A DNA stretch of 64,000 nucleotides from Eutreptiella sp. 'Long Island Sound 2002' (Eukaryota; Euglenozoa; Euglenophyceae; Eutreptiales; Eutreptiaceae): assembly GCA_964036045.1 (NCBI GenBank), contig OZ038379.1, forward strand, positions 109,074,025-109,138,024, given 5' to 3'. Below, one piece after another: positions 8,648 through 18,261 of the stretch. The notes beneath the pieces are model-generated. The model ran no database searches, was not told the origin of the DNA, and saw nothing but the letters and a program-made list of their open reading frames with translations. Positions within the stretch are counted from its first letter, which is position 1, and each line of letters begins with the position of its first letter. Made by a program: the position numbers and the translations under genes.

Positions 8648-11600
8648 AAATCAGTGGAATCCCTGAGAAGGCGAAGGCACATCGGGTGCCGAAGAAGGCT
8701 CCGGAAGAGCCAAAACCACTGAGTTTCGCCACTCCCAACCCCTGGAGCGCCCTGCCAAGGGAAGTACATGTGGGAACGGGACATGGCAAGAAGGAAGGAG
8801 CGACCACGGAGAGCCCCGTGGACGGGCAGGACCAACCCAAGATCTACACCATCCGTGACGATACCCTTGAAGTCCTGATGCACCCGGACGTGCTAGAGTT
8901 GCATGCCGTGAGAGTCGTCCATACACCTCATGGCGACGAGCGGCAGTTGCACTTGAAAGTGCGAGTACGGTGCGGACGAGAGGAGAAGGTGGTGGATGTG
9001 TTGGTGGATACGGGTGCCCAGGTGAGCCTGGTCCGGAGAGGGTTGTTCAAGGAGGAATTCCTGCAGCCCAGCCGGAGACCGGTCCGCCTGAAGGTCGCCA
9101 ACGGAGAGATCATGGGTGGTGGCACCCATGAGGCCACTATCAGTATGGAATTCTGGGAGCATGAGCGCTTGAACCGCCCTGATCAGGCGAAGAGAAGCAC
9201 TCTATCCGGGAACTTCTATGTGGCCGACATTACTGATTGGGATATGATCATGGGGTACGACTTCATTGTGGCCAACGCCATTGGAGCCCTTCCCCATCGC
9301 GCAACGCTGGTCCGGGAGGATGATGAGTGCCTCACATGGCTGTCCACGGATTATGCATGCGGATCATCCCAATGGAATTCTGAGGAAGAGGATCGGATCG
9401 TCCGAGCGGTGCAAGCTGTGGGTGCCAAGTCCAGAGGAGACCGCGGAGTTCAGCTCACGGAGTATGGAATGGCGCCGCAGGTGTACGACAGGATGATCCA
9501 GACGCTGGGAGCCGAAGCGCCCGAGACAGACGTCTTCGCTTCCCGGGATGCCCCACTTTTGCGGAAGTGTAGGAGGCACTGGCATCGAGGAGACTCAGCC
9601 TGGCACAGGCATTGGGGTTTGAAGGAGTGGGGACCCATGTATTGGCATGGCTCCCTGGACACTACCAGACGTACGGTGGAGAAGATCATCGCGGATAGGG
9701 CGAAGGGGATCCTGGTCATAACCGGCATAGGATCCACCCCATGTCCGCTGGAGGGTCTCAAGTCGACGCTGGACTCCATCACCCTGAACGAGATGTCATT
9801 CGGGCCAGAGGAGGAGTTGTTCATCGACGCCAAGGGTGTATCAATGCCCTCCCCGGGTCAAGCGTGGGGTACCAAAGCTTTCCTGGTGGATGGGGCGCAA
9901 GCCCAGCCCACGGGTGATGAAGCATTCATCCGTAGGGTGGAGGCGGTGCCCATGAAGGTCATGTTTGAGCCCAAGGAGGGGACGGATCAGCCAATTGATG
10001 GCATTGACGTCCTGTCCCACGCCGAGATCGACGACGTCGTCAACTACATGCGAATGGGGATGCACGACCGTGCGGCAGCCAAGAAGAGGCGGGCCATGGT
10101 CACATCTCCGCATTGGTGGGATGACAAGATGTTGGTCACCGGCAAGTACGAGAAGGATGAGTTCGTGGCGAGGGTCATGGACCACATCGCGGACCAATAC
10201 GACGGTCCGGTTGGGTCGGACCCACGAACGTGGGGCTTTCCAAGAGTGGGAACCGGTAGCGACGAGCACCAGCCCGAGGCCGCAAATTTTCGAAGAGTAT
10301 CGGTGGGAGTCGAGACCCACGACGATGAAGACGGCATATCGGACGAGGAGAAGTCGGAATCGGACCCAGAAGAGGCCTATACCGCAGTGCGGTCGGTTGT
10401 ATCGATACCGAAGCAAGCGGCTGAAGAGGCCCAGGAGAACCCAAAGGTCGCCGAGCTGAAGGAGAGGCTGATCAAGGCCTATCCGCGGCTATTCAGTGGC
10501 GTCGCCAACAAGAACCCTCCAGATCGTGGGAGGTTTGGTACAGCAAAGATCAAGCTGAAGCCGAACCCGAAGATCTATCGTCATCGGGAGTACCAACTTC
10601 AGGGCGATCGGGCCGAGGCCATGAAGAAGTTGTTGGCCAAGTTCATTGAGCGGGGATGGATCGAACCCTCCGACAGTGAGTGGGCCAGCCCAGCCTTCAT
10701 CGTGCCCAGGAAGGAGAAGGGCGAGTGGAGGTTGGTGGTTGATTACAGAGGTTTGAACGAGCAGACCGAGCACGACTCGTACTCGCTCCCCCTGATCGAC
10801 TCCATCCTCCAAAAGCAACAGAAAAAGCGGATCCTGACGGTGTTGGACCTGAAACACGTTTACCACCAGATGCCGCTACACCCGGACTCCAGGCCCTGCA
10901 CAGCGATGTCGACGCCGCTTGGGCCCATGCAGTGGAAAGTGGTGCCTATGGGTGCCAAGAATGGCAACGCCGTTTTCCAGCGCATGATGGAGGACCTACT
11001 CGGTCCTGTCCGGGACTGTGCCGATCCCTTCGTGGATGACATCATCATCGGGTCCGGCACGGAGAACATGACTGAGGACGAGCTCATCGACGCGCATGAT
11101 AAGGATCTGCGCCGAGTACTCAGCGAGTTGGACAAACACAACATGGTGTGCAAGCCCACCAAAGCCTCACTATTCGTGAAGGAAGTGGAGTTCGCGGGTC
11201 ACGTGGTTGGTCACGGGCAACGCCGTCCCATGCCTGGGAAGCTGGCGTCCCTGCACCACTGGGAGAAGCCCCAGACCATCAGCGAACTCCGGTCCTTCAT
11301 GGGGTTCTGCAACTACTATTCGGGCTATGTCCGGATGTATGCAAAACTGTCGGGGCCGCTGCACAAGATGCTGCAAGTGGGCATGTTCGATGGCCGGAAG
11401 GGGAGCAAGAAGAAGCTTGCCTGGACTTCTGAGGCTGAGGATGCGTTCAACCGCCTGAAGGAGCGACTCCTGGGGCAGTTGGGGTTGTTCCTGGTGGACC
11501 CGGACAAGGGATTCGTGCTACGGACAGACGCCTCGGACTATGCCGTGGGGGCAGTCCTCGAGCAAGTCCGGGACGACGGGACTCATGTTCCCGTGGCGTT

Positions 11601-13671
11601 TTGGAGCAGGATCCTGGCCGAGGGCCAACGCCGAACATGGACCGCGAGGGAGAAGGAGACATACGCCATTGTATGTGCGCTCAGGAAGTGGTCTGGCCAC
11701 ATCGGACTGCAGCCGGTGGTGGTTTGCACGGACCACCAGTCCCTACAGAGCTGGCACAAGGAGCATGTCGACACCCCCTCAGGACCAGCGGCTAGGAGGG
11801 CCCGATGGCACGAGACGTTCGCCAAGTTCGACCTCAGCGTCGTGTATATCCCGGGGAAGGACAACACTGTGGCAGATTGCCTCAGTCGCTGGGCCTACCC
11901 CGCGGGCAAGGCGTGGATGGACATATCCAGCCATGGGGACGCTGTGGAGACCGAGGAGGCCAAGCGCATCATCGAGATGGAGAAGGTCATGGAGCAAGAG
12001 GGGGTCAAGTGCTTTGTGGTGATGGCAAACCGTACGGACCTGGCCAAGTTCCGGGGTGCCCGCGTCCAAGCTATTCGAGAGGAAACCCTCGAGCAATGGA
12101 TGGTGGCCCCTGTAGAGCTAGTCAAGTCGGTGCTCACAGAGGACTGGTCGGATGACTACGCGGCATCCGAGCACTGGAGCAAGTACTGGAATGCCGTGAG
12201 CGCCCCGTCGGACGACGAATGGCCCGAGGGCATGACCGAGGATGGCGACAAGTTGTTCCTCAAGGACAAGCTGCTGGTGCCCGAGAACCGAGTGGAGGCG
12301 CTCATTGACCATTGGCACAACGCCCAGCTCATGCATCCTGGCCGAGACAAGATGCAGCAGGACCTGGAGTGGCGTTTCAAGTTCCCTCCGGGGTACTACG
12401 CCATCCTGGATAGGTACTGCAGCGACTGTGCCGTGTGTCGGGCCACGAAGAGCCCTAACCACTCCACAGCGGGCAACCCGGTGTATACGGCTATCCCGGA
12501 GGCCCCTATGCGGTCCGTGGCCATGGATGTATTCGCCATGCCTGAGGTCACCGTGGACGGAGAGACCTACGACTGTGTCATCCTGGCGGTGGACAGGCAC
12601 AGCGGGTATATCGTGGCAGTCCCGGGCAAGAAGTCCAAGAAGAAGGACAAGAAGGACAAGCATGGAGTTGGGCTGCAGGCCAAGACCGTCGCTAATGCCA
12701 TGATCAGGCATTGGCTGACGATTTTCGATATCCCAGCTGTCATCTGCAGCGATAAGGGCAGTCAATTCGTGGGGACGTGGTTCAAGACGATGTGTAAGCA
12801 CATGGGGATTCGGCACGCCAAGACCGTGGCTTACCACAGCCGGTCGAATGGCCGTGCTGAAGTGGCCGGGCGACAGATGTTCGAGAAGTTCCGCCAGCTG
12901 CACATTGACGAACCGGGCCGGAACTGGTATAACTCGCTGTGGAGAGTGCTCCAGGCGTATCACGACCTCCCTGGACCTACTGGACTGTCGCCCCATCGCA
13001 TCCTGTTCCTACGGGATCGAGTGTCACGCACTCTCCCGTGGATGAACCACGGCAAGGTGGCCCGGGATGCGAACGCAATGATGGCTGAGGCGGACGACAC
13101 GGCGGCCAAGGTGTGCAAGGCACTTCAGGACGAGCATGACAAGAGGGCCAAGTACTTCAAGCAGGGAAAAGTCCAGAAGTATGCTCTCCAAGACACCGTG
13201 TGGGTGGAGCGGCACCACAAGGATGTCCTGTCCAGGCATCGGCAGGCATCTTGGTATGTGCCGGGGGTAATCGTGCGGAAGGTCGGGCAGGATGTGTATG
13301 CGGTTCGTGTGGGGGATAACAAGATCCTGGACCGCGACCATACCCAGCTTCGTCCCCGAGCACCAGACCCCAGCGGACGTCCCGTCACCTTCGAGTTCAC
13401 GGCCGGCGATGTGGACTCGGACGATGAGGGTGAGGACGACGATTTCACCGCGGAGAGGATCCTGGCGGACAAGCCGGACCCGGGGACGCCTGGGGGGAGG
13501 CTTTACAAAGTCCGTTGGAGGGGATTCGCCGCATCCAGGGACTCGTGGGAGCCTCCGAGCAGTTTCGTGCCGAGGTATACCACGGTCTGGATGGACTACC
13601 TAAAGAAAAAGGGTATTTCTTTGGATGTCAAGGACGTATTGGTCCACTTGGTAGCTGCTGTAGCACCATAA
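8605..13671 (+). CDS. pol: Pol polyprotein of Ty3 element 1 (PR, extra domain, RT, RH, IN, chromodomain)
   Basis: Pol directs cDNA synthesis and integration. The frame continues from gag without shift after one UAG. The first in-frame ATG is only at 8878, inside the region before the protease, so readthrough is favoured over independent initiation. Counting from codon 8686: aspartic protease VDTGAQVSLV near residue 107; an unassigned domain at about 255-385 (FASRDAPLL..., several Trp); RT from about 670 with LDLKHVYHQ near 719 and FVDD near 782; RNase H with RTDASD near 945 and CTDHQSL; integrase His/Cys finger (HWHNAQLMHPGRD ... CSDCAVC) from 1209. The DDE core has Asp near 1281 and 1355 and Glu near 1392. 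The C-terminal chromodomain is at about 1586-1642 (YKVRWRGF ... SWEPPSSF). All main catalytic residues are present. A few hundred bases of untranslated sequence follow. Confidence 0.93.
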   Translation, partial: RSPHGSGTSEVSPPKISGIPEKAKAHRVPKKAPEEPKPLSFATPNPWSALPREVHVGTGHGKKEGATTESPVDGQDQPKIYTIRDDTLEVLMHPDVLELHAVRVVHTPHGDERQLHLKVRVRCGREEKVVDVLVDTGAQVSLVRRGLFKEEFLQPSRRPVRLKVANGEIMGGGTHEATISMEFWEHERLNRPDQAKRSTLSGNFYVADITDWDMIMGYDFIVANAIGALPHRATLVREDDECLTWLSTDYACGSSQWNSEEEDRIVRAVQAVGAKSRGDRGVQLTEYGMAPQVYDRMIQTLGAEAPETDVFASRDAPLLRKCRRHWHRGDSAWHRHWGLKEWGPMYWHGSLDTTRRTVEKIIADRAKGILVITGIGSTPCPLEGLKSTLDSITLNEMSFGPEEELFIDAKGVSMPSPGQAWGTKAFLVDGAQAQPTGDEAFIRRVEAVPMKVMFEPKEGTDQPIDGIDVLSHAEIDDVVNYMRMGMHDRAAAKKRRAMVTSPHWWDDKMLVTGKYEKDEFVARVMDHIADQYDGPVGSDPRTWGFPRVGTGSDEHQPEAANFRRVSVGVETHDDEDGISDEEKSESDPEEAYTAVRSVVSIPKQAAEEAQENPKVAELKERLIKAYPRLFSGVANKNPPDRGRFGTAKIKLKPNPKIYRHREYQLQGDRAEAMKKLLAKFIERGWIEPSDSEWASPAFIVPRKEKGEWRLVVDYRGLNEQTEHDSYSLPLIDSILQKQQKKRILTVLDLKHVYHQMPLHPDSRPCTAMSTPLGPMQWKVVPMGAKNGNAVFQRMMEDLLGPVRDCADPFVDDIIIGSGTENMTEDELIDAHDKDLRRVLSELDKHNMVCKPTKASLFVKEVEFAGHVVGHGQRRPMPGKLASLHHWEKPQTISELRSFMGFCNYYSGYVRMYAKLSGPLHKMLQVGMFDGRKGSKKKLAWTSEAEDAFNRLKERLLGQLGLFLVDPDKGFVLRTDASDYAVGAVLEQVRDDGTHVPVAFWSRILAEGQRRTWTAREKETYAIVCALRKWSGHIGLQPVVVCTDHQSLQSWHKEHVDTPSGPAARRARWHETFAKFDLSVVYIPGKDNTVADCLSRWAYPAGKAWMDISSHGDAVETEEAKRIIEMEKVMEQEGVKCFVVMANRTDLAKFRGARVQAIREETLEQWMVAPVELVKSVLTEDWSDDYAASEHWSKYWNAVSAPSDDEWPEGMTEDGDKLFLKDKLLVPENRVEALIDHWHNAQLMHPGRDKMQQDLEWRFKFPPGYYAILDRYCSDCAVCRATKSPNHSTAGNPVYTAIPEAPMRSVAMDVFAMPEVTVDGETYDCVILAVDRHSGYIVAVPGKKSKKKDKKDKHGVGLQAKTVANAMIRHWLTIFDIPAVICSDKGSQFVGTWFKTMCKHMGIRHAKTVAYHSRSNGRAEVAGRQMFEKFRQLHIDEPGRNWYNSLWRVLQAYHDLPGPTGLSPHRILFLRDRVSRTLPWMNHGKVARDANAMMAEADDTAAKVCKALQDEHDKRAKYFKQGKVQKYALQDTVWVERHHKDVLSRHRQASWYVPGVIVRKVGQDVYAVRVGDNKILDRDHTQLRPRAPDPSGRPVTFEFTAGDVDSDDEGEDDDFTAERILADKPDPGTPGGRLYKVRWRGFAASRDSWEPPSSFVPRYTTVWMDYLKKKGISLDVKDVLVHLVAAVAP

Positions 13672-14064
13672 TGGATCCCCCTTGGCATTTTGTTTGTTTC
13701 TGTGAATGGGGAGACAAGTGAGGGCGTTCATCCGGGGATTTTTCGGCCTTGATCGGCCATATACCCCCTTCACTCGATCTCCACATATATATTGCATTGT
13801 GGTATACTTATTTAGGTCGACCGACGACGTTTTTCTATCTTTGATCCCCTTGGTCCATGTTGTAGATCAAGAGGAGACCGGATATGGCGTAGGGTGCTGA
13901 TTATCAGTGTCCTCACCCCTCCCTTGGGGCATGGGGGACGCCTACGACGTGTGTGGGGCCTCCATGTGTCCTTGGGACATGGAGGGGGGGGTTGGAGCCC
14001 ATTGGGGTCCTCCCGTCCTCTCTTCATTGGTTTCTGAGCGGATACAACGCTCTGAGAAGGGGGG
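13672..14064 (+). other. 3' untranslated region with hairpin, element 1
   Basis: This segment between the pol stop and the 3' LTR is noncoding and well conserved in element 2 (28703-29095). It contains a perfect 9-bp hairpin, CCTCCATGT (13959-13967) with ACATGGAGG (13977-13985), and ends with the polypurine tract. The hairpin could be an RNA signal for packaging, export or termination; the sequence does not say which. Confidence 0.55.
14054..14064 (+). promoter_or_regulatory. Polypurine tract, element 1
   Basis: GAGAAGGGGGG directly abuts the TG of the 3' LTR, as expected for the primer of plus-strand DNA synthesis. An identical tract precedes the 3' LTR of element 2. Confidence 0.85.
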
Positions 14065-16428
14065 TGAAGCCGGTTCGGACCCCCGTGGCCATCTTGGGGT
14101 CACTTGGGGTGTGTATCTATGTGCCGGCAAGCCGCCATTGGCTGATATCATACTCTCCCATCCACCTGAACTAACCCGATGTGATAGTGTGATAGGTTTG
14201 GCCATTCCGGCTATGAGCGGCCATATTCAGAACCGAGGCACCGCCAGCGGAGATTTATATAGCAGAATATCAGGAATCAACAGGGTTTTATTATCATGAT
14301 GTTTCCGTAATTTTTCAGCCTTTCGTTCTGATAGTCAATGTATCGGCGACAGTCAGTTGGCTCGCGATTTTGCGTTAACCGATTGGTTAACTGTTATTTC
14401 CAGATATTTTGGCGGAAACGTTTCTGAAGGGTCAGATTTCATCTGTAAAGGGTTCGTTGCTCCCGCAATTTTCTAAATAAGGACTCGTAAAATTTAATCG
14501 GAATTTTTCGTGATGTCGAAATCGGATTTTCGACTTCGACATCGCCGCACTTGATTTGGACTTCTTCGAGTGGTCATACTCCTTCCCCTATGCACGAATC
14601 AGGTTTCCCTTATACTTGCCACCCATTTGACTTGGAGATATAAGGGAAACAAAATCGAATCGTGGGATCACTTTGAAGAGCCATATCTACGCGCGAGTGT
14701 GAGGAATGAGAATAAGGAAGGTTGGGTTGGAACTGCCTTGGTCTCAACTTAATTTAGGAAGCATCAAACGCCTTTGGTGCGCACACATGCCCGGTGTAGC
14801 AAGGGAAAAGGGTCAAGAAGGTATAAAGTGATATATAACTCTTGGACCGTGCAACTGAATATTTTAATGCGACTTTCGAGTGTGCTGCATGGGTGTTGGG
14901 GTTGCATAGCCACTTTCCTTGGGTTCCTACGTATTTTTAACGTGAAGTTATGTCAATGGAGGGACATGGCATATCATGGTGGGAGCCACATTTTGAGGGT
15001 ATTTGTTATATGCATGGTATATGTTTGATATGCTCACACCAATGTTATATATCTTCATGTTGCCGAAGAGATGGGGAGCCATACGTGACAAGGGCTTTGC
15101 CCATGTCCCCATTTTGGAATTCAAAGCGCTAGACCAAGTCTACCGCGTATGTATTGCTCATGGTGCGTTTGACAAAGAGATCCATGGGTGCACTCCCATT
15201 TTCATGGGGCATGTAGATATTAGTGGCAAAGGTATCTCCATGCGCCCGATTGGGGATCCAAGTGGGGGAATTGTTCGCAAATGGTTCCAATCATTTGTGT
15301 ATTGAATCATGAGCGGATATCATGGGTGAGCATAGAGATATACTATCATGACAATTTTGTATTTGGTCATATTTTCATGTTTTTGACCTCAATTTTTGCT
15401 CATTTTTGCGTTTTGTGTACTCACCTGGTCAGCTAACAGCAAGAAGCCTATGGAGAGTCGAACCAGGGTATGTTGTTCATATGTTGGCATATGCTTTGGA
15501 GTTGAACACCACCATATGCCGGATTGTGTACTCCATTTGGCTTGGCGCACGAAGGATTTCAAGAATTGGTCTCAAGATCATGGGCTGACTTGGGCAGTGC
15601 GTGGCGCCCATATCCGAAAGGGTTTCGAGGGTAAAATGGGGATGTACATGGGCATTGGCCTTTGGTCTCTATCCTCCATGAATGGTAGGCTTCGATTCCA
15701 TGCATGCTTTGAGCCTTCGGATAAGTAGTAACTTCAATTTTGAGCATATTTTTGATATATGGCCAATATGATGTGAATTGGCAGTTTTTTGGCATGTTAT
15801 GAGTTCAAACTCATAGGTCATTTCTCTAAGCCCATTCGACTCCAAGTCCAACCAAGGTTATGTCAGGGTAGGGCGTGGTCCTGAGTGCCACTCTAGGCCA
15901 TGACACGCCACCTTCTCCATTGGGCTGGGATTTAGAGGCTTGGGAGTGAACACATTTTTGGGGTTTATGTAGTGACTTTTGATATATGGCATTTAACCAT
16001 CTTATTGGACTGGGTTCAGGGCATCATGTTGATGAGTCAAGGGAAGGTCTTGAGTCCAGGGAATGAGGGGTCTATGGCTGTGATTGTGTAAGTTTCCATC
16101 TGTCCCCAACTTTGCTTTATTTGTGTTCATATGCCAATTTCAGGGCTTTCTTCCTTGGTGCAATTCTTGTACATGCCCGCCATCTTGGGAATACCGGTGT
16201 GCTGAACGAAAGCCCGCAGCCCGATTTGGATTGTGAATTGGGTTATTGCCATACTTGTGGGATCTGGTTGCCATTCAGGGTTGAAGGAGGATTGTATTTT
16301 CTATTTTCTATATTTTTGGTTTTGGACCCTGGATTTTGATAAATGCAAGCATTGATCCGGAGCAAGTCAGCGGGGATTACAGGCGGAAGGGGCACAGCGG
16401 GGGCCGGTCCTGGTAGGGACCTTCTTTA
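14065..16428 (+). repeat. 3' LTR of Ty3 element 1
   Basis: This is a copy of 3211-5573 differing at a few dozen scattered positions by eye. It is preceded by the polypurine tract and followed by the tcac duplication. Homology with the 5' LTR stops exactly at the terminal A, which fixes both LTR ends. Confidence 0.93.
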
Positions 16429-16432
16429 TCAC
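16429..16432. repeat. Right target-site duplication of Ty3 element 1
   Basis: tcac follows the 3' LTR and matches 3207-3210. The interrupted locus resumes after it. Confidence 0.7.
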
Positions 16433-16904
16433 ACGCTGTATGGAGGTGGAGATGTTGTTGCATGGTCCAGCTGTGGTAGGCTAGGATGGCGTTCACGATG
16501 GCGGGGTCGTATTTGTCTGCGAACGGGTGTTTGGGCGCCGTGTCCCGGATGAACTTGGCCAGCGCACCTATGTCCCCATCGGGCACTAGGTGGTCCCATG
16601 CCGTGCGGGGTGCGGTGTCCGGCGGTCCTGTGTGCCCTTCCAGTACCTGCGTTTCATACTTCGGCCAGTCCTGTAGCATACGTTCCACGTACGTGACGTC
16701 CGTGTACGGTTGGATGCTGTGCTCCGTTAGGGTGCGGGCATGGGCCAGTAGTGTGTACAGCGTGCACTGTTGGGGTGCCGGTTTAGCTGGGTCCGTTATG
16801 GTCCGTTCCGGTTCCTGCGCGTCCTTCACGGCGGTCCTGTGGCGTACCGTGTGTACCAAGGTGTATTTGTCGTTCTCCTGTGCGGGCGTCCACTCCAAGT
16901 GCAC
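16433..16904 (-). pseudogene. Open segment interrupted by Ty3 element 1
   Basis: This is a minus-strand reading segment of about 157 codons outside the LTR, opening at ATG 16904. Its composition looks coding (for example YTLLAHARTLTEHSIQPYTD). Near its end, AIVNAILAYHSWTMQQHLHLH resembles AIAAGLILALHSWTRNHTVTLH in the next segment upstream (16950-17159), which suggests a protein built of repeated modules. Element 1 entered just after this module, and the frame crosses the reconstructed empty site for about 24 codons into 3121-3206. No known family is recognised. The insertion disrupts it, so any product from this copy is truncated. Confidence 0.4.
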
Positions 16905-16949
16905 GTCACGCGTGGCCGCAGTGGTCAGTTTGCATGTTGAGGTGCGTGC

Positions 16950-17159
16950 TTAAGGTGGGCCCGTTTGGTCGTGGAGGGTAACGGTGTGGTTCCGCGTCCA
17001 GCTATGCAGCGCCAGAATGAGGCCTGCCGCTATCGCTTCGTCCCTCGCTAGTGGCAGGTCACCTGACTGCTGTATGTGGTCCAAGGCCTCTTGCGCGTGT
17101 TGTGTCTTCATGAATTCCATCAAACTCCAGGTTTTGGATGTACGTTTCTGTGTCACCAC
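16950..17159 (-). pseudogene. Second module fragment of the interrupted locus
   Basis: A minus-strand open piece of 69 codons ends in the HSWT-type module shared with 16433-16904. It lies upstream in the same direction but in a different frame, with a stop between. It may be part of the same decayed gene. Function unknown. Confidence 0.28.
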
Positions 17160-17260
17160 TCCTTCTGGTGGTCATCGGTGGGCCTCCTGCATGCATCGCC
17201 GCATTCCTTGGGCTAAGCCTTCGGGTCCGGGCTCCCCTCTGCTACTGGCTCGGTCGCCAT

Positions 17261-17584
17261 CTACCTTTGCGCTGCGTCGAGCACCCGGTATAGGCTCCAG
17301 GCTGGTCGTTGGGATGCTGGGGCACATACTGACTGCAGGAAACGTTGTATGCTGCCCTGCACCAGGTCGTCAACTAACTCCATGTGTGTTTCACCGTGGA
17401 TGTCCAGGCCGCTGGGTAGCAAGTGTGGGGCTAAGTGTTGTCTTCGCAGGTCGCTGGCGGCCTTGACGTCCATGATGCTGCTGTGGATTGATATCTGAGA
17501 CTGCGCTGCTGGTCCATCTCGTGTGGTGTTCAACATGGCGTTGACGTCCATCATGCTGCTGTGGATTGATGACTGTGACCGCAC
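17261..17584 (-). pseudogene. Unassigned open segment with an internal duplication
   Basis: This 107-codon minus-strand piece contains the motif SSIHSSMMDV and, about 24 residues later, a close copy SIHSSIMDV; the DNA shows a matching short tandem duplication at about 17470-17575. The rest (SGLDIHGETHMELVDDLVQGS) looks coding, but no family is recognised. It is probably part of the same decayed locus as 16433-17159. Confidence 0.25.
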
Positions 17585-18261
17585 TTCTGGTCCCTCTGGT
17601 GTGGTGTCCGACGTGTTGCTCGGGTCGAGTAGCCGTTGTTAGTCCTGTGTGTGGAAGTCACGCGATCGCGCTGCCTCTATGGTTAGTGCTGTGATGTTGT
17701 TCGCAGTTGTCGCTTTGGGTCGGTTGTGGTCTCGTGGTATTGCGCAGGTTGTGCCGTGTCTGCGCTGTAGACTGTGTTTTGGGTGCTGTACTCATTGCAG
17801 TCCGGGCTTGGGGTGCGTCCGCGCGGCGCGTTGCTGGCGTTATATTCCGTGGCACCGTCACTGTAGTCCGTGTGCTGGGACGGGTTCCGGGCTGGCTCGG
17901 TGCTGGCCTCCGCGCGTGTGGGGTCTGTGGTTAGTGTGCCTAATCGCTGGCCTGGGCTGCACCTTGCCCTTACTTCTGGCATGCCTTGATCTTCTGGATT
18001 GGTTGGCTTGGGTTCATTTTGACGCTCTCGGCTTAGGTGAGGTGTTCCCCCGTTGGATATAGTCGACGTTGGCTTGCTCCTGCTTTATCATGCCCTTTGT
18101 TTTTGCGGCGTGTTGTACGTGCATGGGTCCCTGTGCGCCCTGCGTGTTGTAGGCCACGCGTGCGTTGTGCGCTCTGTGGTTCCGTATGTGCGTACGCGGC
18201 GTAAGCATGGGTGGCATACCTATTTGAAGCGATGCGGCTTTGCTGTGTGTTCTCTTCCTAG
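17585..18261. other. G/T-rich sequence before Ty3 element 2
   Basis: It has the same strand asymmetry as 1-3210. A minus-strand open piece at 17683-17982 is Thr/Ser/Gln-rich with no recognisable domain. Element 2 begins at 18262 directly after cctag. No RNA gene seen. Confidence 0.35.

Larger units (their letters stand above)
3211..16428 (+). mobile_element. Ty3 element 1, full-length chromodomain LTR retrotransposon
   Basis: This is a complete element of about 13.2 kb. In order it has a 2363-bp 5' LTR, a primer-binding site complementary to an initiator-Met-type tRNA end, gag, one in-frame UAG, pol (protease, RT, RNase H, integrase, chromodomain), a polypurine tract and a 2364-bp 3' LTR, flanked by tcac duplications. 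The RT-RNase H-integrase order is that of Ty3 (Metaviridae-type) elements, and the C-terminal chromodomain places it with chromoviruses. By eye the two LTRs differ at only a few dozen positions, so insertion is fairly recent. Both main frames are open, so the copy could be active or recently so. It is inserted in a minus-strand open segment of an older locus. Confidence 0.95.

Noticed and set aside
7099-8883. Antisense frame of 594 codons over gag (and 523 codons at 22144-23715)
   Set aside because: It lies opposite a well-supported gag. GC-rich codon bias easily leaves the opposite strand open, and the product shows no domain. Conservation in both copies follows from conservation of gag.
12118-12996. 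Antisense frame of about 292 codons over integrase (also 27150-28058)
   Set aside because: Shadow of the pol coding sequence.
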